A DNA stretch of 64,000 nt from Vibrio hyugaensis (GCF_002906655.1 NZ_CP025795.1:868001-932000); one strand, 5' to 3'; shown: positions 47,259 through 56,654, numbered from the stretch's first letter. Notes: generated from the letters alone by a model not told the origin. Program-made: numbers and translations.

Positions 47259-47400
47259 GTCTAACTCAGTGGACGCTTCGTCAGTGCGAGGTTAAAACTT
47301 GAGAAAAAACATGCATGGACGCTCAAATCCGATGCTTGGACTCGTTTCAGATCAGACTGTTAGCTAAAATGAGAACATATTCCCGTTTTGTGTTGGCGAA

Positions 47401-48303
47401 ATGAAAAGTACTGATTTAAACCTCATCCCCATTTTTGTTGCAATTTATGAAGAGCAGAACCTATCCAAGGCCGCTGCTCGATTAGACATAAGTCAACCAG
47501 CTGTTAGCAAAGCGCTGGCACGCCTACGCGATATTTATGATGAACCATTATTCCATCGCAGCACGTCTGGTGTAGAACCAACTAGCTTTGCGATGGACAT
47601 TTATCCTGCCATGGTAGCAGCGCTGAAAAACTTCACCTCTACACTCTCGGCCTCAAGCAGTTTCGATCCAAAAGTTTCAAATCGCATTTTCTCGATCGCT
47701 TGTGTTTCGGTAGCCAGTTATGAATTGATGCCACAGCTTATGCGTCAAATTAGAGAACAAGCACCAAAGGTTACGCTTGAAGTGCATCCACTGTTTACTG
47801 AAGATTATGAGAGCGACTTACGTTTACAACGCTATGACTTGATCATCGATTTGCCACCGCGTGGCCGTACTGTGTTAAAAACAGAACCGATTTTCTCTGA
47901 GCGTTTAATGGTGGTCTGTCGTGCCGATCATCCTCGTATTCAAGATACATGTAGCGTTGATCAATTTCTAGCTGAAAAGCACGTTGTTGTGTCTCGCTGG
48001 CATGCCCGAAAAAGCTTGCTCAACGAAGAGGATATTGAGGATCTTGCTCAACGAGAAATCGTTTACCGAGCCTCTGGTGCGATGGAAATGTTGCCTGTGA
48101 TTGATGACAGTGACTACATTGCTATGCTTCCGCTTTCAACGATCGAGCACTTTTCTAAAACTTATAATATTAAAGCGGTTCCTTTACCGTTCAGCGATCG
48201 AATTCATGACCTTTGCGCGATTTGGCATTCTAGCCGCAACAACGAAAGTGCCCACCAGTGGTTAAGAACACAAATCAAGCAGGCAGGTAAATTAATAAAG
48301 TAG
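47401..48303 (+). CDS. LysR-family transcriptional regulator
   Basis: The 300-residue LysR protein has an N-terminal helix-turn-helix (DLNLIPIFVAIYEEQNLSKAAARLDISQPAVSKALARLRDIYDEPLFHR) of the NodD/LeuO-like kind, and a C-terminal substrate-binding domain. It is followed 13 bp later by the yegS-like gene on the same strand, with which it is probably co-transcribed. The 142-bp gap upstream contains no obvious terminator. The target is unknown. Confidence 0.9.
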   Translation: MKSTDLNLIPIFVAIYEEQNLSKAAARLDISQPAVSKALARLRDIYDEPLFHRSTSGVEPTSFAMDIYPAMVAALKNFTSTLSASSSFDPKVSNRIFSIACVSVASYELMPQLMRQIREQAPKVTLEVHPLFTEDYESDLRLQRYDLIIDLPPRGRTVLKTEPIFSERLMVVCRADHPRIQDTCSVDQFLAEKHVVVSRWHARKSLLNEEDIEDLAQREIVYRASGAMEMLPVIDDSDYIAMLPLSTIEHFSKTYNIKAVPLPFSDRIHDLCAIWHSSRNNESAHQWLRTQIKQAGKLIK

Positions 48304-48316
48304 ATAAGGAACAAGC

Positions 48317-49225
48317 ATGAAGACAATACGCGCCATTCTTAATGGCAAAAAAGCCGGAATCCCAGAGCTTCGTAGTGAAATCTTCCGAATGCGAGAGCAG
48401 GGGGTGGAGTTGCAAGTTCGAGTAACATGGGAATCGCAAGATATGGCTCGCTTAGTGGCGGAAGCGGTCAATGAAGGCATAAAGCGTATTGTTGTTGCTG
48501 GTGGCGATGGCACTGTCAATGAAGCGGTAACAGCGCTTAACCAAATTGAAGCGAATGCTCGACCAGAGCTAGCCATCATCCCGATGGGAACGGCGAACGA
48601 TTTTGCTACCGCGACGCGAATTCCTACGACGATTCGTGAATCATTAAAGCTTGCCGTTAGCGGTGACGCGGTGGCAGTAGATAGCGTTCAGGCCAATAAC
48701 CGTTACTTTATGAACGTCGCCGCTGCGGGCTTTGGTGCGGAAATCACCGCCGAGACACCTGTTGAGCTTAAGAACTTTTTAGGTGGTGGTGCATATACCC
48801 TAACAGGCTTAGTCAAAGCGCTCGGTTTCAAACCTTATGATGGCACGCTCGTGATTGAACAAGGCAGCTATAAAGGAGAAATCCTGGTGGGGGCTTTCTG
48901 CAATAGCCGTCTCGCGGGTGGAGGACAAGAACTGGCACCGAACGCTTTTATTGACGATGGCCTAATGGATATCACACTCGTTCATCCATTCTTGCCTCAT
49001 GAACTGCCACAAGTGATCAATGAGATTCAAAACCCAACGGAAGTCGGTCAGTTCGTCAAACACACACGAGCAAGCTGGTTAGAAATCGATTTTCCTAAAA
49101 TGCTGCCGCTCAACTTAGATGGTGAGCCTTATCGCTCGAATAAAATTCGTTTTGATGTTCAAGCTAGAAGTATCAAGTTGGTACTTCCACCGAATTGCCC
49201 TTGCTTATGTGTCGATTCGCAATAA
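48317..49225 (+). CDS. yegS: YegS-like lipid kinase (diacylglycerol kinase family)
   Basis: The 302-residue protein has the DAGK catalytic fold: [13 protein letters not shown] (phosphate-binding loop), [16 protein letters not shown], the [16 protein letters not shown] segment, [26 protein letters not shown] and LNLDGEP near the end. YegS enzymes phosphorylate lipids such as phosphatidylglycerol. Its position after a LysR gene suggests local regulation. Confidence 0.88.
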   Translation: MKTIRAILNGKKAGIPELRSEIFRMREQGVELQVRVTWESQDMARLVAEAVNEGIKRIVVAGGDGTVNEAVTALNQIEANARPELAIIPMGTANDFATATRIPTTIRESLKLAVSGDAVAVDSVQANNRYFMNVAAAGFGAEITAETPVELKNFLGGGAYTLTGLVKALGFKPYDGTLVIEQGSYKGEILVGAFCNSRLAGGGQELAPNAFIDDGLMDITLVHPFLPHELPQVINEIQNPTEVGQFVKHTRASWLEIDFPKMLPLNLDGEPYRSNKIRFDVQARSIKLVLPPNCPCLCVDSQ

Positions 49226-49240
49226 ACTCAAACCCATACA

Positions 49241-49270
49241 CAAAAGCCACCTAAGTGAGGTGGCTTTGTT
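49241..49270. terminator. Bidirectional terminator between yegS and the BOF gene
   Basis: A CAAAAGCCACCT/AGGTGGCTTTG stem with a 5-base loop is flanked by T and A runs. It serves yegS on the plus strand and the BOF gene on the minus strand. Confidence 0.88.
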
Positions 49271-49288
49271 GTTTTTAGCGCAGAGCGC

Positions 49289-49624
49289 TTAGATTTTTTG
49301 GATAGTATCAACGTCGATTTGCATTGTTGTCCATTCTGAATCAACTTCACCACGAATCGCGACCTTATCTTGTGGTGACACGTCTTGGCCCATCCAATCT
49401 TCGTTGTCGATTTCGACTTGGATTTCGCCCGTATCATCTTTAAATAAGTAAGTCTCATCGCCCAGTGCTTGGACGATATTACCCGTTAACAATACAAAGC
49501 TGTCATCCGCAGCGTTTTGCGCTTCTTTGACGGTGTTAATGGCAGATGTTGTTGGGCCAGTAAAAGCGGCTAACGCAGAACCTGATAAAAGAACCAGCGT
49601 TGTAGTAAAGATCAGTTTCTTCAT
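49289..49624 (-). CDS. BOF-family (YgiW/YdeI-like) periplasmic OB-fold stress protein
   Basis: The 111-residue protein has a signal peptide ending SGSALAA, then the bacterial OB-fold motif: a segment beginning AINTVKEAQNAADDSFV, followed by LTGNIVQALGDETYLFKDDTG and IQVEIDNEDW, typical of BOF proteins. These are linked to stress and antimicrobial-peptide tolerance. It lies 16 bp downstream of the outer-membrane barrel gene and is probably in the same operon. Confidence 0.88.
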   Translation of the reverse strand: MKKLIFTTTLVLLSGSALAAFTGPTTSAINTVKEAQNAADDSFVLLTGNIVQALGDETYLFKDDTGEIQVEIDNEDWMGQDVSPQDKVAIRGEVDSEWTTMQIDVDTIQKI

Positions 49625-49640
49625 ACTAATGGCTTCCTAG

Positions 49641-50288
49641 TTAAAAGTAGTAGGTTGAACCTATGTTAATGGATGCAGTGTTTGCGTAGCTATCAAGTTG
49701 GTATTTAGCGTTTGTGCCAATGGTCAGTTGTGGGAAGATTTTGTATTCCGCACCGATAGATAACATCGCGCCAAGCTCATTGTTTTTCTCGGAACTGTGG
49801 AACAGAGTGGTATCCATTTCTACATCATCGTTCGTCACAAGCTCGTGTTCTTCAGACTTAATGGTTTTTGATTCGTACTGAGTGTACGTCAAGCCAGCTT
49901 TTACTTTTGTTGTCCATTTATCGTTTAATGCATAGCTAAACACAGGAGCAAGTGTGATCTGTTTGGCTTTGACCGAAGAGTCCCAATCCATCTCATGATG
50001 ATATTTCTGGCCATTGATATCGACGATGCCTAGGTTTTTAGAACGACTATCATCCAGTTCAAACTGGCTGTAACCCAATTCTACTGCCCAAGAATCATTG
50101 ATTGAGTAACCAACAAAACCACCGAAAATACCATCTTCCAATTCTGGATTTAGATTCACACCGTCTGTTTCAAAAGAAGTTTCAAAATCGTGATCAGTCG
50201 TGCCGAATCCATATTCCAAACCGACATAAGGCGCTGCTGCAACCGAGAAAGAGCTTGCCGCTAGAATTGTCAGGAGTGTTCTTGTCAT
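49641..50288 (-). CDS. Outer-membrane beta-barrel protein
   Basis: The 215-residue protein has a signal peptide ending SVAAA, and mature sequence with alternating beta strands (YVGLEYGFG, GIFGGFVGYSINDSWAVELGYSQF, ALNDKWTTKVKAGLTYTQY) and a C-terminal phenylalanine after STYYF, all expected for an eight-stranded outer-membrane barrel of the OmpA-like/OmpW-like kind. The ligand is unknown. It precedes the BOF gene. Its own promoter lies in the 141-bp gap next to the HAD gene. Confidence 0.87.
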   Translation of the reverse strand: MTRTLLTILAASSFSVAAAPYVGLEYGFGTTDHDFETSFETDGVNLNPELEDGIFGGFVGYSINDSWAVELGYSQFELDDSRSKNLGIVDINGQKYHHEMDWDSSVKAKQITLAPVFSYALNDKWTTKVKAGLTYTQYESKTIKSEEHELVTNDDVEMDTTLFHSSEKNNELGAMLSIGAEYKIFPQLTIGTNAKYQLDSYANTASINIGSTYYF

Positions 50289-50381
50289 TTTCGTTTTACC
50301 TCTTTGTTTTGATGAGAGGCATTGTGGGTGAAGAGTCGTGAAGTGTTCGTGAAGAAAATTCTAACGTTTGAAAATAAATAA

Positions 50382-50412
50382 AAAACTCCCCACAAAAAGT
50401 GGGGGAGTTTCT
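50382..50412 (-). terminator. Terminator of the HAD phosphatase gene
   Basis: An AACTCCCCAC/GTGGGGGAGTT stem with one bulged G and a five-base loop has T runs on the minus-strand side, 18 bases beyond the stop. Confidence 0.85.
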
Positions 50413-50429
50413 AAGTTGCAAAGAAGTGA

Positions 50430-51410
50430 TTAATAAACCGTGCACCACTCATTTTTCATATCAATAAGGTGCCAGTTATCACGTTGGTTGGCCTCGTCCA
50501 TTGCTTTGTCTAAATGGCCCACACTCGATTTACGGTCGTACTTCCATTCACGCGCTTCATCGGTATGATGAACGATCATCGCCATAGAGTTTGGTTGACT
50601 GGTCGCCCATTGCATCATCGCGTGGTCACCGTCTGAGTTACCAATCGCTAGGACCGGTTTCTTACCGATGATGTGTTGGATATTCTCAACTTTGCCCGCT
50701 TTATCATCAATGGTGAGGATTTCACCGAGTTTGGTGACAGTTGGATTACCGTTGTTATAGTCGTACTTGTATTTCAACGCACTACCGATGATTTGTTCTT
50801 CAGGGATGCCATATACTTCTGGTGCCCAAACACGCATAAAGTCCACCCCACCGCCTGATACGATGTAAGTTTTAAAGCCGTGTTCTTGCAGGTAAGTCAC
50901 CATTTCACGCATCGGCTTGTAAGTGAGTTCTGTATAAGCCTTGCCAAAACGTGGGTCTTTCGCAGCTTTCAACCACTCTGCAACTTTCTTTTGGTATTCC
51001 TCAACCGTCATGTCACTGTGAGTGACTTTAACGATCTCAAGTAGGGCTTTCTCGCCGCCTTTGAATACGCCTTCGATATCGTCATTCAATACGGATTTGA
51101 ACGGCTCTTGCGTCTTCCATTCTGGATGGTCTTTTGCCATGACTTTTACTTCGTCTAGGGCATACGCCAGCTGGAAGTAGAAAGGTTTTTCTGACCATAA
51201 TGTACCGTCATTGTCGAACACTGCGATACGGTCTTTCTCAGGGATGAACGTCGATTTGGTTGTATCCATGGATTGATCCACGTAGTTCACAATCGCAGCT
51301 TTGCTATCACCATCTTTCCAAGAAGGCAGCAGATTTGGGTCACAATCTAAAGCCATCGCTGAAAACGATAGACCAGATAAGACTGCAAGGGCACAGATGT
51401 GTTTCTTCAT
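50430..51410 (-). CDS. Periplasmic HAD-superfamily phosphatase
   Basis: The 326-residue protein has a signal peptide ending FSAMA. The HAD motif I is FDNDGT (Asp66 and Asp68). Motif II lies in YIVSGGG and motif III/IV in AIGNSDGDHAMM, matching the phosphoserine-phosphatase-like branch. Periplasmic placement suggests phosphate scavenging or dephosphorylation of a surface or sulfated-glycan product. Upstream, 188 bp away, is the SUMF1-like lipoprotein gene on the same strand. The substrate is not determined by sequence. Confidence 0.88.
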   Translation of the reverse strand: MKKHICALAVLSGLSFSAMALDCDPNLLPSWKDGDSKAAIVNYVDQSMDTTKSTFIPEKDRIAVFDNDGTLWSEKPFYFQLAYALDEVKVMAKDHPEWKTQEPFKSVLNDDIEGVFKGGEKALLEIVKVTHSDMTVEEYQKKVAEWLKAAKDPRFGKAYTELTYKPMREMVTYLQEHGFKTYIVSGGGVDFMRVWAPEVYGIPEEQIIGSALKYKYDYNNGNPTVTKLGEILTIDDKAGKVENIQHIIGKKPVLAIGNSDGDHAMMQWATSQPNSMAMIVHHTDEAREWKYDRKSSVGHLDKAMDEANQRDNWHLIDMKNEWCTVY

Positions 51411-51598
51411 ATTATTATTTACCTAAGTTTGTATGTATCCAATACATTTGAGGTTAAACGTAAATGAGAACAACGCGGATTTAGCCTCTTTCCCTAACTA
51501 TTTTGCTAACCATTCCCCTAACCAAGAGACGAGTTATTTGTTAAGAAAGCGCAAAGCGGCAGTAACGTTACTTCTCATGCGTACACGCGTAATAGAGC

Positions 51599-52390
51599 TC
51601 AGTCTGCGTCTTTCGCAAGGCGAAGTCCCATGTCCGACATAATTATAGACTGACTTGCAAAATCGCGACGGAAATTCTCTGACTCATCAGGATCATAGGC
51701 AAAGCTGCCGCCTCGAACGGACTTATGTGCTAAGCCTGCTTTTTCGTCTTTCGCGTTTTTTGGATTGTCGGTTGGGCCATAGCGATAGAAGGTGTCATCG
51801 AAGGAATCAATCACAAACTCACCGACGTTGCCCGTCATGTCGTAAAGACCAAGCTCGTTAGGTTGTTTTTGACCAACAGGATGGGCTTGGTTCTTCGAGT
51901 TGTCGGCATACCAAGCCACATCTGCAATATTGTTTGATCCCGCGTAAATAAAGCCTTGGCTCTTGTTTCCGCCTTTTGCAGCGAACTCCCATTCAGCTTC
52001 TGTTGGTAAACGGTACTCTTCACCCGTGAGTTCATTGAGTTTTTCGATGAAGTAGTTTGCTTGTTGCCAACTCAAGTTGTTGACTGGAATGTTAGCACCT
52101 TGAAAGTAACTCATTGAAGAACCCATGACCGATTCAAACAATTCTTGAGTGACTTCAAATTTGGAAATGTAGAAACCATCGACAGAGACTTCACGAGCTG
52201 GTGTTTCTGCCTTCTTGGCGGAGTCGCTGTCCGATCCCATGACAAATGAACCGCCTTCAACCAACACCATGTCTTGATCAATGTTGAGCGCGATAGGGTG
52301 CGGTGATTGAGTCGCACAACCACTCATTAATACGCTGAATGATAGAATGGAAAGTGCAGTTAACGATTTGCTTTTAAATGATTTCATCAA
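51599..52390 (-). CDS. SUMF1/FGE-fold lipoprotein without catalytic cysteines
   Basis: The 263-residue protein has a lipobox LMSGC (Cys25) and a formylglycine-generating-enzyme-like fold: MVLVEGGSFVMGSDSD, ISKFEVTQELFESVMG, EEYRLPTEAEWEFAAKGG, DMTGNVGEFV and VRGGSFAYDPDESENFRRDFA. In true aerobic FGE two cysteines follow the RGGS motif; here the corresponding positions are Tyr and Glu/Ser, so it should not make formylglycine. It is divergent from anSME 2 and lies beside a sulfatase-maturase locus. The role may be binding, as in other degenerate SUMF1 proteins. Confidence 0.88.
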   Translation of the reverse strand: MMKSFKSKSLTALSILSFSVLMSGCATQSPHPIALNIDQDMVLVEGGSFVMGSDSDSAKKAETPAREVSVDGFYISKFEVTQELFESVMGSSMSYFQGANIPVNNLSWQQANYFIEKLNELTGEEYRLPTEAEWEFAAKGGNKSQGFIYAGSNNIADVAWYADNSKNQAHPVGQKQPNELGLYDMTGNVGEFVIDSFDDTFYRYGPTDNPKNAKDEKAGLAHKSVRGGSFAYDPDESENFRRDFASQSIIMSDMGLRLAKDAD

Positions 52391-52563
52391 TAGTTTCTCG
52401 CCAAAAAAGTCACGATAAATATTAGCAATAAACGCTATGAAAAAAGGTTATAAACGGTATAACAAGCCTCTTGTATTAATGGGGTTTATGATTAGGTCAT
52501 CAAGGTTAAGATGGCGTTTTTCTGGCTACTTTACCTTTACTTTCATAACGCTAAAGGTGACTT
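52391..52563. promoter_or_regulatory. Divergent promoter region of SUMF1-like gene and anSME 2 with dyad
   Basis: A GTTATA-AACGG-TATAAC perfect inverted repeat (52447-52463) of T-N11-A type lies in the 173-bp gap. It shares the TTATA-N5-TATAA core with the dyad upstream of sulfatase 1. Confidence 0.5.
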
Positions 52564-53886
52564 ATGCATATTACTCAAGGTCCTCAGTTCAACGGTAAAG
52601 CGTCCAAACGTTTACACGTCATGGCGAAACCAATTGGCGCAGCATGTAACATAGACTGCACATACTGTTATTACCTCAGCAAACAGGACTTACTTGAGTA
52701 CAAAAAAGGTTGTACACCCGTAATGGATGAGGCAACGCTGGAAACCTACATCCGACAGTATATTGAAGGACAAAACACGCCTGAAATCATCTTCTCTTGG
52801 CAGGGTGGTGAACCAACGATGTTGGGCTTGGATTACTTCAAAAAGATTGTCGAGTTTCAAGCGAAGTACAAGCCGGAAGGTGTGATAATTTCTAACGATT
52901 TACAAACCAACGGTACATTGCTGAACGATGATTGGTGTGCATTCTTAAAAGCGAATAATTTCTTGGTCGGTTTGAGTATCGACGGGCCAGAGATGTTGCA
53001 CAATGCTTACCGCACCAACCGAGCAGGGCGAGGTACGTTCAAGCAAGTGATGAACGCGGTGGAGCTTTTACACGCTCATGAAGTAAAGTTCGCGACACTG
53101 ACTTGTGTAAACAACCTTACGAGCCGTAACCCACTTGAAGTGTACCGATTCCTACGTGATGAAGTTCGCTCTCCTCAAATGCAGTTTATCCCGATTGTCG
53201 AGCAAAAGACGTTCCGCACGACAGCTCCACAAACTTGGCAACCACAAGAGCAGTTAAAGCAAGGCGACAAGCGACTCATTCCTGGTCATAAAGATTCGGT
53301 TGTTGAATCTTGGTGTGTCGCAGACGAGGCTTGGGGCAACTTCCTTATCGCTATTTTCGATGAGTGGGTACAAAACGACATTGGTAACGTCTTCGTTCAA
53401 TATTTCGAAGCGAGTGTAGAGGCGTGGATGGGACGCAGAAACCCGCTTTGTACACTCGGCGAAATCTGCGGTAAAGGCCTTGCGATAGAACCGAATGGTG
53501 ATGTCTTTGCTTGTGACCATTACGTCTATCCTGAATACAAGATCGGCAACATTCACCACGAAAAGTTAGATGATTTGGCGTACAGCCCTGAGCAACAAAA
53601 GTTTGGCTTTGCAAAAACGCGCTCTTTGACAAAGCAATGCCAACAATGTGATTACCAATTCGCTTGTTACGGCGAGTGTCCGAAAAACCGATTCATTCGC
53701 ACCAAAGATGGCGAGCCGGGTTTGAACTACTTGTGTGCGGGTTGGAAAAAGTTCTTTTCTCATGCAGATAAGGCAATGGCATACATTCTCCGTGCAACTG
53801 GTAACCCTGTGGCACACGGAAAATATAGTGATGCAGTATTACGTGAGCAAGCTGCGAAGCGTCCAGTATTTGAAACCAAATTTTAA
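52564..53886 (+). CDS. Anaerobic sulfatase-maturating enzyme 2 (radical SAM/SPASM)
   Basis: This paralogue of the maturase at 31175 has 440 residues. The radical-SAM site is Cys28-x3-Cys32-x2-Cys35 (CNIDCTYC), and the SPASM cysteines lie in LGEICGKGLAIEPNGDVFACDHYVYPEY and CQQCDYQFACYGECPKNR. The HVMAKPIGAACNID and LDYFKKIVEFQ segments are nearly shared with copy 1. It lies next to a haem-less HEAT/TPR gene and opposite a SUMF1-like lipoprotein, but no sulfatase gene is adjacent. Confidence 0.92.
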   Translation: MHITQGPQFNGKASKRLHVMAKPIGAACNIDCTYCYYLSKQDLLEYKKGCTPVMDEATLETYIRQYIEGQNTPEIIFSWQGGEPTMLGLDYFKKIVEFQAKYKPEGVIISNDLQTNGTLLNDDWCAFLKANNFLVGLSIDGPEMLHNAYRTNRAGRGTFKQVMNAVELLHAHEVKFATLTCVNNLTSRNPLEVYRFLRDEVRSPQMQFIPIVEQKTFRTTAPQTWQPQEQLKQGDKRLIPGHKDSVVESWCVADEAWGNFLIAIFDEWVQNDIGNVFVQYFEASVEAWMGRRNPLCTLGEICGKGLAIEPNGDVFACDHYVYPEYKIGNIHHEKLDDLAYSPEQQKFGFAKTRSLTKQCQQCDYQFACYGECPKNRFIRTKDGEPGLNYLCAGWKKFFSHADKAMAYILRATGNPVAHGKYSDAVLREQAAKRPVFETKF

Positions 53887-53895
53887 GGGGTTGAT

Positions 53896-54969
53896 ATGAC
53901 ATTCTCAAAAACATTATTGGCGCTCGCACTAGGTGTTACTGTGAGCCAGTCTGTGATGGCTCAAGATGAAACCCTATTAGTACCAGATCAAGTTTCTTCT
54001 ACGAGTATTACGAGCGCACAAGAAGCCAATTCAACACAAATGACACCGCAACAAGTGGTGGCGAAGCTTTCTTATCAAGCACAAGACGTTAAGCAGCCTA
54101 CAGAGAAACGCATTGAGGCGTTGCGGAATTTGGCAAATTATCCAAGCCAAAATGCATTGGTTGCAGTAGCACGCAGCTTACAAGACAAAGACCCTGCAAT
54201 TCGTGAAGCGGCCATTGTCGCTGCTGAACCTTATACCATTGAACACCGCTGGCGCATGATTGAGCCATTATTGAGTGATTCAGAAGCGATGGTTCGTATT
54301 ACTGCCGCAACGAACTTAGTGCGTGATTTCTCTAACGTAAGCAGTGAACAGCAAGAAACGCTAGAAGGGCCAGTTTCTGAACTTGTAAAATATTTAGAAA
54401 CGAAGAAAGACGACGCATCAAAGTTGCTTCTTGCTGACGTTTATCGCTGGCACCACCAATTCGATAGTGCAGATAAGATCTATCAATCTTTGGTCACAAA
54501 AACACCTGAGAACCCACAAGTTTGGTTGAGTTTGGCAGATAATTACCGCGCTCAACAACGTGATGCAGATGCAGTCAAAACGTTAGAGACAGCGATTGAG
54601 CTTCATCCTGACAACGCTTCGTTACACTACTCTAAAGCACTCACACTCGTTCGTTTAGATGAGAAACAGAATGCAGCGCAGGAAATCGAAAAAGCTGCAG
54701 ACATGGCCAAGAACAACAGCTATTTCTGGTATTTAAATGGCGTATTGCAAGAAGACTTCAACTTAGATAAGTCTGTGAAGTCCTTTGAGCAAGCGTACTT
54801 GATTTCTGGTGCGCCAGAGCAGTTATACGCGGTGTGTGATATCTACGTTCGTTACAACAACCCGAAAACAGACGAGTGCTTAGGCGAGTTAGAGAAAGTC
54901 GCACCAAGCTACGTGATTGATCAACTTAAAGAGAAGAAAGGTCAGAAGAACGCCAAAGTGAACAGTTAA
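53896..54969 (+). CDS. Periplasmic HEAT/TPR protein, haem-less relative of the octaheme cytochrome C-terminal half
   Basis: The 357-residue protein has a signal peptide ending SVMA and repeats of HEAT and TPR type. Its RWRMIEPLLSDSEAMVRITAATNLVRDF segment aligns with RWQILEPLLSDPVLSVRAEAAGALVRHY of the octaheme cytochrome (25996), and its end (GAPEQLYAVCDIYVRY, VAPSYVIDQL) aligns with the end of that protein. It lacks CxxCH motifs. It follows anSME 2 by 9 bp, so the two are likely co-transcribed. Its 3' end overlaps the convergent nuclease gene by 4 bp. Confidence 0.88.
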   Translation: MTFSKTLLALALGVTVSQSVMAQDETLLVPDQVSSTSITSAQEANSTQMTPQQVVAKLSYQAQDVKQPTEKRIEALRNLANYPSQNALVAVARSLQDKDPAIREAAIVAAEPYTIEHRWRMIEPLLSDSEAMVRITAATNLVRDFSNVSSEQQETLEGPVSELVKYLETKKDDASKLLLADVYRWHHQFDSADKIYQSLVTKTPENPQVWLSLADNYRAQQRDADAVKTLETAIELHPDNASLHYSKALTLVRLDEKQNAAQEIEKAADMAKNNSYFWYLNGVLQEDFNLDKSVKSFEQAYLISGAPEQLYAVCDIYVRYNNPKTDECLGELEKVAPSYVIDQLKEKKGQKNAKVNS

Positions 54970-56606
54970 GTCTGTGACGAATCTCTTTCTAAGTTTTGTG
55001 CCGTTACATAACACACAGAAAACGGTACATTGAGGCGATTGAACTCCTTGATCCAGCGCCATTGGTTATCTTGGAGTTTATCGCCTGGACCTTTCACTTC
55101 TATCCATTCAAATTTCCCATCTTTAAATGCGATGAGATCTGGCATGCCGTTGCGGTAGAGTTTTAAATCACTTAACTGCACCTTAAACAGTTCAACCAAC
55201 ATGTCATTAGGAATGTGGTTAAGTGCTAGGGCTAACAGTTCTTCACTGATGTAACCCCAGCTGACGAGAGGATTGCTGATTCCTTGTTTGTGTTTAAAGT
55301 TCTCAAACACGCTCTCAGTCTTGCCTTGCTTAATATCTTGCAACGCCTCTGCGACCAGTGATGCTCTCTTATCGGTAAAATCAGAATGATACAAATCGAG
55401 TGGACGATGCTGATAGGCGTTAATAAATGCTCCTTCAATCGGAGCAAAGATAGCCCCCCAAAGCGTTAGTCCCAACAAGCTATTGAGTAGGGCGTTCTCC
55501 GCATAGAAAACTGTCCAGCCCAAACTTTCGAAATGCGCTTTGGTGGCAAACTCTACACGTTGCTGTGAGAGATCCAGTTCGATGTAGTATTCGTTGCACT
55601 TTGGTTTAGTTGCTCTAGGAACCTTTATGCCTTGTTTACGCTTTACTCGTTGCTCAAGTTTTTCTGCTACTTCAAACTCGGATACATCAATAGGGTGAGC
55701 TAACATATCAGTGACAATGTCACTAAATGAATCATTTTGCACCAACTTGTCGTAGATGCGTGAGCGGCGTTCTCGGCTTGGAGCGAGCGTAGTTTGTTCA
55801 AACAAAGAAATCGCTATCTCAAGCTCATTTAAGCGTTCGTAGTCACGAGCAATATCGTTAATCATGTGTTCGCGTTTACGGTCAACGTAGCGATGTTCAA
55901 CGCGCTCTGGCATCACCGCGATAAGAATATCGAGGTTGGCTTTCTGCTTTCTATCGCATTGCCAATAGAGATTGGAGAGTTGGCTAAGTTCGATAAGGCG
56001 ATCGATTTGTTCTCTGCTTTCAAAGAATCGGCGTGCCTTACTTAGCTGGTATTGTTCGAATTGATGCAAACCTAAATCATCTAAAACGAACTGGCTGAGA
56101 TCTTGGTGTGTATTGGCGAAAAACAAGGCCAGCAATACATCAATCATATGTTCGGAATTGAGCTTGATAACGGTGAAATCCAAAGCCTCAAATTGTTCAA
56201 AGTATTCCTTGTTCAAGCAGGTGACTAACGCCTCTTTCTTGAGTGACTTAGGATGATGAGGGTAAAGCCCTAAGATCTCCGGCTTTGTCAGTAGATTTTC
56301 CGCTAATTCTTGTACTGAAAGCTTAGGTGAGAGGGTAATAAAGTCGTGAGCTGCCAGCTCGTCTAACGCATACTGGATATCCTTGATTTCTTGATAATTG
56401 AGTTTATCACTGCGAAACCAACACCCTTTACGGCTGTATAGGCGCACGAGAAGACACTGTGCTGGTTTGTTTAAGTTTTCAAACGCGGATAGCCATTGGT
56501 GTTCATCCGAGGTAAGCAAGTCGCTGTACCACTCGGTAGCGTGTTGTGTGAGCTTAAAGAAGTTATCGAGATAGTAATCTGGCGCGAGTTCGACGGTGTT
56601 TTCCAT
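54966..56606 (-). CDS. FAN1-like VRR-NUC domain nuclease
   Basis: The 546-residue protein has a long helical region (TPR-like) and a C-terminal VRR-NUC domain with PD-(D/E)xK-type residues: GMPDLIAFKDGKFEWIEVKGPGDK followed by LQDNQWRWIKEF. This matches bacterial FAN1/KIAA1018-type nucleases, which process structure-specific DNA ends. I place the start at the ATG at 56606; a TTG two codons upstream extends it. It converges on the HEAT/TPR gene with a 4-bp overlap. Confidence 0.88.
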   Translation of the reverse strand: MENTVELAPDYYLDNFFKLTQHATEWYSDLLTSDEHQWLSAFENLNKPAQCLLVRLYSRKGCWFRSDKLNYQEIKDIQYALDELAAHDFITLSPKLSVQELAENLLTKPEILGLYPHHPKSLKKEALVTCLNKEYFEQFEALDFTVIKLNSEHMIDVLLALFFANTHQDLSQFVLDDLGLHQFEQYQLSKARRFFESREQIDRLIELSQLSNLYWQCDRKQKANLDILIAVMPERVEHRYVDRKREHMINDIARDYERLNELEIAISLFEQTTLAPSRERRSRIYDKLVQNDSFSDIVTDMLAHPIDVSEFEVAEKLEQRVKRKQGIKVPRATKPKCNEYYIELDLSQQRVEFATKAHFESLGWTVFYAENALLNSLLGLTLWGAIFAPIEGAFINAYQHRPLDLYHSDFTDKRASLVAEALQDIKQGKTESVFENFKHKQGISNPLVSWGYISEELLALALNHIPNDMLVELFKVQLSDLKLYRNGMPDLIAFKDGKFEWIEVKGPGDKLQDNQWRWIKEFNRLNVPFSVCYVTAQNLERDSSQT

Positions 56607-56620
56607 AACCAACTAACAAT

Positions 56621-56654
56621 AAAAAAGGCTTAACCTATAGGTTAAGCCTTTTTC
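56621..56654 (-). terminator. Terminator of the MFS transporter gene
   Basis: An AAAAAGGCTTAACC/GGTTAAGCCTTTTT stem with a short TATA loop lies in the gap after the transporter stop and before the nuclease start. The A and T tracts fit either strand. Confidence 0.88.

Noticed and set aside
51599..52390. Active aerobic formylglycine-generating enzyme
   Set aside because: The RGGS motif is followed by Tyr and Glu/Ser in place of the two catalytic cysteines.
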